A stretch of DNA of 14,532 nucleotides from positions 1 through 14,532 of the forward strand of contig WRCT01000030.1 of assembly GCA_009783775.1 (NCBI GenBank), written 5' to 3'. The stretch is from Clostridiales bacterium. Lineage in GTDB: Bacteria; Bacillota; Clostridia; Christensenellales; CAG-138. Position numbers and translations under genes: made by a program. The notes beneath the pieces were generated by a model. That model was given only the letters and a program-made list of their open reading frames with translations, did not search any database and was not told the DNA's origin. Below, in pieces: positions 1 to 5,280 of this stretch (position 1 is the first letter of the stretch; each line of letters opens with the position of its first letter).

Positions 1-27
1 AAAAAAACTATAAGATGAAGGTGTGTT

Positions 28-270
28 ATGAATATGTGTCAAGCAGTCGCGAGACGTATTGTGCTATTGTGTCAGGAGAGGAATATCGCGATCAACCGGC
101 TGGCTCGGTTATCAGCTGTGCCGCCATCTACATTGAAGAATATTGTAAACGGTGTCAGCCGCAACCCGGGAACTGTAACAATCAAGAAATTATGTGATGG
201 GCTTGATATAACCATTTTGGCGTTTTTCGATCACGAACTCTTTGCGACCTTGGAACAGGAAATTGTTTGA
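28..270 (+). CDS. Small XRE/Cro-type helix-turn-helix regulator
   Basis: This 80-residue protein is almost entirely one DNA-binding domain of the lambda-repressor/Cro (XRE) type. It would act in the cytoplasm as a transcriptional regulator; its targets are unknown. The N-terminal helix (residues 5-18) is followed by the helix-turn-helix at about residues 20-42 (INRLARLSAVPPSTLKNIVN), where the recognition helix has the usual S/P-STLKNI pattern, and then by the conserved 'GVSRNPGTVTIKKLCDGLDITI' type tail. There is no second ligand-binding or dimerisation domain, as in many stand-alone Clostridia XRE proteins of 70-80 residues. The ATG at 28 is preceded by AAGGTG at 19-24, a plausible ribosome binding site. 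It converges on the leftward DUF6485 gene with 58 bp between them. The family call is firm; the function is not. Confidence 0.85.
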   Translation: MNMCQAVARRIVLLCQERNIAINRLARLSAVPPSTLKNIVNGVSRNPGTVTIKKLCDGLDITILAFFDHELFATLEQEIV

Positions 271-310
271 AACTGGATCAATAGCAGTTTGAGTACTATA
301 GTTTGTAACG

Positions 311-327
311 GACGACCACAGGTCGCC
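311..327. repeat. Short palindrome, decayed REP-like unit
   Basis: CGACC (313-317) and GGTCG (321-325) flank an ACA loop, with further partial pairing outside. It resembles the perfect 8-bp palindrome at 1208-1226 in layout (GC-rich arms, 3-nt loop) and lies between the stop codons of two convergent genes. It has no T-tract, so it is not a classical terminator. It may be a worn copy of the same small repeat family. Confidence 0.35.
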
Positions 328-328
328 A

Positions 329-520
329 CTACTTGTTCTCCCGATCCTTTGCCAACGCCGGATAGCTGCGGTCATAGGTCTTTTCCGCCTTTGCGGTAAA
401 AAAACACGCGGGGAACTCGCCGTAGGGCGCATGATTGGCGATACAGACGCAGCATTTCCCGCGATTGGAGCAGGAATAGGTGCAGGGGCATTTCATGGAC
501 TTGTTGTTTTCACAGTTCAT
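329..520 (-). CDS. Small cysteine-rich protein, DUF6485-like
   Basis: A 63-residue protein with eight cysteines (3, 11, 13, 17, 23, 24, 26, 39) arranged around CxC, CxxxC and CCxC groups and ending in a basic, disordered tail. The pattern C-x-C-T-Y...C..RG.CC.C......GE.PACFF matches what I recall of the small DUF6485 family, which has no known function. The cysteine density suggests metal binding, probably in the cytoplasm because there is no signal peptide. I chose the ATG at 520 over the longer frame because AAGGAG lies at about 529-534, upstream on this strand, and because the upstream in-frame residues are Ser/Pro-rich antisense of the transporter. The gene start overlaps the last 11 bases of the EamA gene, so the two are translationally coupled. 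Family assignment is from memory of the motif. Confidence 0.65.
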   Translation of the reverse strand: MNCENNKSMKCPCTYSCSNRGKCCVCIANHAPYGEFPACFFTAKAEKTYDRSYPALAKDRENK

Positions 521-1400
521 TTTGACTTCTCCTTTTGAAATGTAATTGCGCGAACACGGTGGCGGCAAAGAGCACGACGCAGCCGAGTATTTCGCGCTGG
601 GTGAGGCGGTCGCCGAAGAAGGCCAGTCCGGCCAGCACGGCAAAGACGGCCTCCAGGCTGAAAATCAGCGACGCGACCGTCGGGTTGACGCGGCGCTGCG
701 CGAACATCTGAATCGACAGGCCCACCGCGCTGGAAATCAGCCCCGCGTACAGCAGCGTCCACCAATTCGGCAGAATCAGGCTCCACGACGGGGATTCAAA
801 AATCCACATCGCAACCAGTCCCAACACGCCGCTGATCAGCAGCTGCAGACTCGTAAACAGCAGGGTATCCGCCTTGGGCGCGTAGTGCGCCACCTGCAGA
901 ATATAGATCGCGTACATTACCGCGCAGCCAAAGACAAGCAGATCGCCCACTTCCAGGCGCAGGCTCTCGCGCATACAAAGCAGGTACAGTCCGACCACCG
1001 CGCCGACCACAGCCAGCCAGATATTCCAGGATACCTTTCGCTTGAGCAGCAACCCCAGCACGGGAACAAAGACCACATAGAGCGCGGTGATAAACCCCGC
1101 TTTGCCAACGGTGGTAAACAGCAAACCGTGCTGCTGTAAACTGGAGGCGACAAAAAGCGTCAGGCCGCAGTACAGCCCGCCAAGCCATGTCGCGCGTTTA
1201 TCTGTAGGGGCGAACTGTGTTCGCCCGCTTGACCTGCGTAACGCCCAAACCGGCAGTAACGCAAGCCCGCCCAACAGACACCGAATCCCATTGAACGCGA
1301 ACGCGCCCATGACATTGCCGATCTCCTGCACAGCAAAGCAAACGCCCCATATCATGGCCAGCAAGACAAGCAAGCCGACATAACCCCATTGCCTATTCAT
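510..1400 (-). CDS. EamA/DMT-family membrane transporter
   Basis: A 296-residue integral membrane protein of the drug/metabolite transporter superfamily, with two EamA repeats and about ten hydrophobic segments, the usual family length. The first repeat begins with the typical 'MIWG..F' segment at residues 16-22. The second repeat starts near residue 150 (GDLLVFGCAVMYAIYI) and contains the family signature SLEAVFAVLAGLAFFGDRLT near residues 248-267. It probably exports or imports a small metabolite; the substrate cannot be read from sequence. The loop between helices 2 and 3 (about residues 55-67) is encoded by a palindromic repeat, which is unusual. No Shine-Dalgarno precedes the ATG at 1400; a -10-like TAGAAT sits 8 bp upstream, so the transcript may be leaderless. 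It overlaps the DUF6485 gene by 11 bp. Divergent from the UDP-glucose dehydrogenase gene. Confidence 0.9.
   Translation of the reverse strand: MNRQWGYVGLLVLLAMIWGVCFAVQEIGNVMGAFAFNGIRCLLGGLALLPVWALRRSSGRTQFAPTDKRATWLGGLYCGLTLFVASSLQQHGLLFTTVGKAGFITALYVVFVPVLGLLLKRKVSWNIWLAVVGAVVGLYLLCMRESLRLEVGDLLVFGCAVMYAIYILQVAHYAPKADTLLFTSLQLLISGVLGLVAMWIFESPSWSLILPNWWTLLYAGLISSAVGLSIQMFAQRRVNPTVASLIFSLEAVFAVLAGLAFFGDRLTQREILGCVVLFAATVFAQLHFKRRSQNEL
1206..1227. repeat. REP-like palindrome inside the EamA gene
   Basis: GGGCGAAC (1208-1215) and GTTCGCCC (1219-1226) form a perfect 8-bp stem around TGT, preceded by GTAG. GTAGGGGCGA...TCGCCCG repeats are, from memory, frequent intergenic elements in Clostridia. 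Here the unit lies in frame within a coding sequence and encodes the cytoplasmic loop GRTQFAPTD between transporter helices 2 and 3. Confidence 0.6.
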
Positions 1401-1408
1401 AGCGAATC

Positions 1409-1437
1409 ATTCTAACATTATTACAAAGGACTTGCAA
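1409..1437 (-). promoter_or_regulatory. Candidate sigma-A promoter for the EamA gene
   Basis: On the minus strand, TTGCAA (1437-1432) is followed after 17 bp by TAGAAT (1414-1409). The predicted start of transcription, about 7 nt further, falls at around 1402, two bases before the ATG at 1400. The -35 is shared with the promoter of the divergent gene because TTGCAA is its own reverse complement. Confidence 0.5.
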
Positions 1438-1460
1438 CTCCCGCGCCGGTATTATAAAAT
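1432..1460 (+). promoter_or_regulatory. Candidate sigma-A promoter for the ugd operon
   Basis: TTGCAA (1432-1437) is followed after exactly 17 bp by TAAAAT (1455-1460), 4/6 and 5/6 matches to consensus. Transcription would begin near 1467, about 25 bp before the ATG at 1492, and would cover the three-gene operon to 5004. Confidence 0.55.
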
Positions 1461-1491
1461 GTATGTAACTTATAAAGGGAAATGGGTAGTT

Positions 1492-2796
1492 ATGCGAGCA
1501 TATCAAATCGCGGTGGCGGGCACCGGTTATGTCGGGATCATCACGGGCACGTGCATGGCGCACGTGGGACATCAAGTGACCTGCGTCGATGTCGACGCCC
1601 AAAAGGTGGCCTCGATGAACGCGGGCATTGCGCCGATCTATGAGGACGGGCTGCAGGCGCTCATGCAGGAGAATCTGGCAGCGGGACGGCTGACCTGCAC
1701 CACGGACGCGCAGGCGGCTTACCGCAACGCGGACGTCATCTTCATCTGTGTCGGCACGCCGGAGAAACCCGACGGCTCGGCCGACCTCACCTATATCGCG
1801 ACCGTAGCACGGCAGGTGGCCGAGTCCGTTGAAAAGGACTGCGTCATCGTCGTGAAATCCACCGTGCCGGTCGGGACCAACGACAAAGTCGAACAGTTTA
1901 TCCGAGATTTCCTTGCCCGCGATGTGCGGGTGGAAGTCGCCAGCAACCCGGAGTTTTTGGCGCAGGGGTCGGCTGTGCACGATATGCTGCACGCCGCCCG
2001 CATCATCATTGGCACGGCCTGCGATTGGGCGCGTGAGACGCTCGCGGACATCTATGCCCCCTTTGGGATCCCCACCGTCTTTATGGGCCGCGAGAGCGCG
2101 GAGATGACGAAGTACGCCGCGAACAATTTCCTGGCCCTCAAGCTCAGCTTTATCAACGAGATCGCCAACCTCTGTGAGCTGATCGGCGCGGACATCTCCG
2201 AGGTGACGCGCGGTATGTCGTTCGACGACCGCATCGGCGCACGGTTCTTAAACGCGGGCGTGGGGTACGGCGGCAGCTGTTTCCCCAAGGACACCAAGGC
2301 GCTGGCCCTGCTGGCAAAGCAATGCGGCTATGACCTTAAGACCGTAAACGCCGCCATTGACGTCAACAAGGCGCAGAAACTGCGCCTGTTTGACAAGGCC
2401 TGCGAGCGCGTGATCTCCTTTCATGGCTTGAAAACCGCCGTGCTGGGCGCGACATTCAAGCCCGAGACCGACGACCTGCGCGAGGCGCCGGCCATGGAAA
2501 CCATTGAGAAACTCCTGGCACACGGCGCCGAAATCATCGTGTACGATCCCGTGGGCCTGGATAATCTGAAAAAGATCTACGGCGATAAGCTGGCCTACGC
2601 GGGTTCACCGGAGGACGCGCTCAAAGGCGCGGCCCTGGCGTTTGTGTTTACCGAGTGGCCGCAGATCCGCGCGCTGGCGCCGGAGACGTTCAAAAAGCAA
2701 ATGCGCACGGCGATTGTCTATGACGGACGCAATCTCTACGATCCGGCCGCCATGGCGCAGGCGGGCGTTAAATACGAATCCATCGGACGGGGATAA
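1492..2796 (+). CDS. ugd: UDP-glucose 6-dehydrogenase
   Basis: A 434-residue cytoplasmic enzyme that oxidises UDP-glucose twice with NAD+ to UDP-glucuronate, a precursor of acidic capsule and wall polysaccharides. The N-terminal Rossmann fold has GTGYVG at residues 10-15. It is followed by CVGTPEKPDGSADL (NAD-binding domain end), STVPVGT, and EFLAQGSAVHDM. The catalytic lysine is K207 in EMTKYAANNF and the catalytic nucleophile is C263 in GVGYGGSCFPKDT, close to the numbering in the well-studied streptococcal enzyme. The C-terminal UDP-binding domain contains GATFKPETDDLREAP. Length is normal. I chose the ATG at 1492 because the Rossmann strand begins 5 residues later and the upstream in-frame codons run into the promoter; the ribosome binding site (AAGGGA, 1475-1480) is weak. 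The next gene begins 4 bp after the stop. All catalytic residues are present. Confidence 0.95.
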   Translation: MRAYQIAVAGTGYVGIITGTCMAHVGHQVTCVDVDAQKVASMNAGIAPIYEDGLQALMQENLAAGRLTCTTDAQAAYRNADVIFICVGTPEKPDGSADLTYIATVARQVAESVEKDCVIVVKSTVPVGTNDKVEQFIRDFLARDVRVEVASNPEFLAQGSAVHDMLHAARIIIGTACDWARETLADIYAPFGIPTVFMGRESAEMTKYAANNFLALKLSFINEIANLCELIGADISEVTRGMSFDDRIGARFLNAGVGYGGSCFPKDTKALALLAKQCGYDLKTVNAAIDVNKAQKLRLFDKACERVISFHGLKTAVLGATFKPETDDLREAPAMETIEKLLAHGAEIIVYDPVGLDNLKKIYGDKLAYAGSPEDALKGAALAFVFTEWPQIRALAPETFKKQMRTAIVYDGRNLYDPAAMAQAGVKYESIGRG

Positions 2797-2800
2797 AAGA

Positions 2801-3763
2801 ATGAAAGTTCTCATTACGGGCGGCGCGGGCTTTATCGGCTCGCACTTGGCGGAGGGGCATTTGCGCAGCGGCGACGAGGTCATCATCGTCGACAACTTTA
2901 ACGATGCCTATGACCCGGCCGTCAAGCACAATAACATAGAAAGCGCGAAACGGGCAGGGGGGGAACTGACGGTTTTCCCCATAGATATCCGCGACAGGCA
3001 GAACCTGGCCCAAGCTTTTTCCCGTGATATCGACTGCGTGATCCATCTGGCCGCGATGGCGGGCGTGCGTCCGTCCATCGAACAGCCGGACCTGTATTAC
3101 GATGTGAATGTGATGGGCACCTTAAAACTACTTGAGCTCTGCCGCGCGTTCGACATACGCAAGTTCGTCTTTGCGTCCTCTTCCTCGGTCTACGGCAACA
3201 ACGAAAAGGTGCCCTTTAGCGAGACCGACCCCGTGGACAATCCCATCTCGCCCTACGCCGCCACGAAGAAGGCGGGGGAGCTGCTCTGCTACACGTATCA
3301 CAGCCTGTACGGTTTTGACATGGCCTGCCTGCGTTTCTTCACCGTGTACGGCCCGCGCCAGCGGCCGGATCTGGCGATCCATAAGTTCACCAAGCTGATC
3401 ACCGAAGGCAGGCCGATCCCCTTCTTCGGCGACGGCACGAGCAGCCGGGATTATACCTATATCGACGATATCATCGACGGCGTGTCCAAGGTGGCCGATT
3501 GGGTCATGCAGGGCGATGGCCGCTATGAAATCTTCAATCTGGGCGAGTCCCGCACCGTTACGCTGGACGAAATGGCAGCCGCGATCGAACAGGCGCTCGG
3601 CAAAAAAGCCCTTCTCCGGCGGCAGCCCAACCAGCCGGGAGACGTCACGATCACCTACGCCGATATCACCAAGTCCAAGGCCCTGCTGGGCTACAATCCC
3701 ACAATGGATTTTGCGCAGGGCATTGCGCGGTTTATAGACTGGTATCGCAAACAAGGAGGATAA
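2801..3763 (+). CDS. NAD-dependent epimerase, probably UDP-glucuronate 4-epimerase
   Basis: A 320-residue extended short-chain dehydrogenase/reductase that would interconvert UDP-glucuronate and UDP-galacturonate in the cytoplasm. The NAD-binding motif GGAGFIG is at residues 7-13, the adenosine-ribose-binding aspartate is D31, and the catalytic set is S126-S129 with Y152 and K156 (SPYAATKK). The segments DNFNDAYDPAVK and RFFTVYGPRQRPDLAIHKF followed by FGDGTSSRDYTYIDD are those of the UDP-glucuronate 4-epimerase branch rather than plain GalE. The upstream neighbour makes its expected substrate. The start at 2801 puts the Rossmann strand at residue 2 and lies 4 bp after the dehydrogenase stop. 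Other UDP-hexose epimerase specificities, including GalE-like activity, cannot be excluded. The stop codon lies inside the ribosome binding region of the ubiquitin-dockerin gene. Confidence 0.88.
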   Translation: MKVLITGGAGFIGSHLAEGHLRSGDEVIIVDNFNDAYDPAVKHNNIESAKRAGGELTVFPIDIRDRQNLAQAFSRDIDCVIHLAAMAGVRPSIEQPDLYYDVNVMGTLKLLELCRAFDIRKFVFASSSSVYGNNEKVPFSETDPVDNPISPYAATKKAGELLCYTYHSLYGFDMACLRFFTVYGPRQRPDLAIHKFTKLITEGRPIPFFGDGTSSRDYTYIDDIIDGVSKVADWVMQGDGRYEIFNLGESRTVTLDEMAAAIEQALGKKALLRRQPNQPGDVTITYADITKSKALLGYNPTMDFAQGIARFIDWYRKQGG

Positions 3764-3768
3764 TTGTC

Positions 3769-5004
3769 ATGAAAAAAGCAAGAAAAACCCTGGCTGTACT
3801 GTTGGCGGCCGTCATGCTGCTGATGCTCCCTAAAACGGTTTTCGGTATGCAAATTTTCGTGAAAACACTGACCGGCAAGACCATTACGCTTGAAGTCGAG
3901 CCAACGGACACAATCGAGAACGTAAAGCAAAAAATACAGGAAAAAGAGGGCATACCGCCCGACCAGCAACGCCTGATTTTTGCGGGCAAACAGCTGGAGG
4001 ACGGCAGGACGCTGTCCGACTATAATATCCAAAAAGAAAGCACCCTGCACTTGGTTCTGCGCTTGCGCCCCCCTGCCATCACGCATACCAAGTTTACCGG
4101 CGATAAGGCTGCCGCGCTTGGGCTGGACGGCAACACCGTAACGGAGGTCCGCAATGGCGAAACAGCTTTGGCGCCGGACACCGACTATGAGGCGGACGAG
4201 GACGGGATCCTTTTGAGAGGTGCGTACCTCGACAGCCTTGCGGCGGGCGATTACGAGCTTACCGTCTCCTACGATGAATCGGAGACGATAACCGTTGCAC
4301 TGACCGTCATCAAGGCCGATCCGGTGATCCCCGTCTGGCCAAGCGGTTTTCGCGCGGCCTGCGACGCGACGCTGGCCGACTTCCCGCTGACTGCCTTCAC
4401 CAACAGCGACGGCACACCGGGCGTGTTTACGTGGACGATCCCGGGCGATCCCATCGGCGACGTGGGGACGAACGCGCACAATATGACCTTTACGCCGACC
4501 GCCACGGCGGATTACAACACCGCCGATCAGGACGTGGACGTAATCGCGGATAAGATTCTGCCGCTTGTTTCCTGGCCGACCGGTTTCATTGCGCATACAG
4601 GACAGAAACTGTCGGATATCGCTCTCACGGATTTTGAAAACAGTGACACGCCTGGGCTCTTCTCCTGGACGAACCCCGACGATCCGGTGGGCAGTGCCGG
4701 CTTGCAAACGCACAGCATGACCTTTACGCCGGCTGCCTCCGCAACGGTCGAGACCCTGTCTCAGAATGCCGCCGTTTGGGTTTATGGGCCTTATGTGGCA
4801 GGCGACGCGAACTGTGACGGCGCAGTCAACGCGGCGGACGCGGCGGCGATTCTGCGGCACCTGGTGGATCTGAAAGCGCTGAGCCCGCAAGGGTTGTTCA
4901 ACGCGAAGGTCACAGCGGGAACGGACCCTGTCTCCGCCGCCGACGCCGCGCGTATTCTGCGCTGGCTGGTGGAACTGGTAGCAGATCTGCAGGAAGTCGG
5001 TTAA
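3769..5004 (+). CDS. Secreted ubiquitin - X2-like - Ig-like(x2) - dockerin protein
   Basis: A 411-residue exported protein with five parts. (1) Signal peptide, residues 1-26: basic KKARK, a Leu/Ala/Met core, and a V-F-G cleavage site. (2) Ubiquitin, residues 27-102: differs from human ubiquitin (from memory) at Ser20Thr, Ala28Gln and Asp32Glu, and ends RLRPP where eukaryotes have RLRGG. Lysines 6, 11, 27, 29, 33, 48 and 63 and the Leu8/Ile44/His68/Val70 patch are intact. (3) An X2-like module, about 103-182, recognised by 'DTDYEADEDGILLRGAYLDSLAAGDYELTV'-type strands. (4) Two tandem Ig-like repeats, about 187-260 and 265-338, each with P.WP.GF, L.DF/ALTDF, NSD.TPG.F.W and HxMTFTP. (5) Type I dockerin, 343-408: first calcium loop intact (D346, N348, D350, D357), second degenerate. 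An AGGAGGA ribosome binding site (3754-3760) overlaps the epimerase stop. The ubiquitin part is visibly less GC-rich than the rest. It cannot be conjugated as it stands. Likely displayed outside the cell through a cohesin; role unknown. Confidence 0.93.
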   Translation: MKKARKTLAVLLAAVMLLMLPKTVFGMQIFVKTLTGKTITLEVEPTDTIENVKQKIQEKEGIPPDQQRLIFAGKQLEDGRTLSDYNIQKESTLHLVLRLRPPAITHTKFTGDKAAALGLDGNTVTEVRNGETALAPDTDYEADEDGILLRGAYLDSLAAGDYELTVSYDESETITVALTVIKADPVIPVWPSGFRAACDATLADFPLTAFTNSDGTPGVFTWTIPGDPIGDVGTNAHNMTFTPTATADYNTADQDVDVIADKILPLVSWPTGFIAHTGQKLSDIALTDFENSDTPGLFSWTNPDDPVGSAGLQTHSMTFTPAASATVETLSQNAAVWVYGPYVAGDANCDGAVNAADAAAILRHLVDLKALSPQGLFNAKVTAGTDPVSAADAARILRWLVELVADLQEVG

Positions 5005-5280
5005 GGCTAGGAGAGTCGAGCCCATGCGCCTCAAACGCCCCAGTTTGGCGTGCGCCGGAGTCAGCATCGGTTGGCGCAGGCCCCCCTACGCCGCCCTCCT
5101 CTTCCGTGGCGCCCATCCAAACTGGGACGCTTGAGGTCGAAGAGTTTTCGCAAACAGGATTTTCCCCTGTGGCACGGCGACGTCGCGCAGGCGTGGCGGA
5201 TCCCACGTCAAGCGGCGTCAACTCCGCTACGGGGGAAAATCCTTGCGAAAACCGCATGGGTTCGGCTCACCTAGCCTTAA
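5001..5280. repeat. TTAA-bounded inverted-repeat element (candidate MITE or structured RNA)
   Basis: The 272 bp between the two convergent genes begin and end in TTAA (5001-5004, 5277-5280). Outer arms 5001-5028 and 5253-5280 match as inverted repeats at 25 of 28 positions; two of the three differences still allow G-U pairing. Immediately inside are two further stems: 5029-5048 with 5117-5136 (18/20), and 5144-5153 plus 5157-5167 with 5232-5252 (21 pairs, 3-nt bulge 5154-5156). Only 5137-5143 separates the two inner stems, so the whole folds as a three-way junction. It encodes no convincing protein. The first TTAA contains the ubiquitin-dockerin TAA stop and the second contains the M3-peptidase stop. 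A non-autonomous mobile element is one reading; a bidirectional transcription-ending or RNA-stabilising structure is another. No transposase is present. Confidence 0.7.

Noticed and set aside
269..290. AAACTG/CAGTTT hairpin after the XRE gene as a terminator
   Set aside because: Six pairs, a 9-nt loop and no T-tract; too weak to call.
546..1139. A 197-codon plus-strand frame across the EamA gene
   Set aside because: The transporter on the other strand has full family signatures; this frame is Gln/Arg/His-rich antisense sequence.
3691..5067. A 458-codon open frame on the minus strand across the ubiquitin-dockerin gene
   Set aside because: It is the antisense of a gene with clear domain homology, has Arg/Gly/Val-rich shadow composition and no ribosome binding site or known motif.
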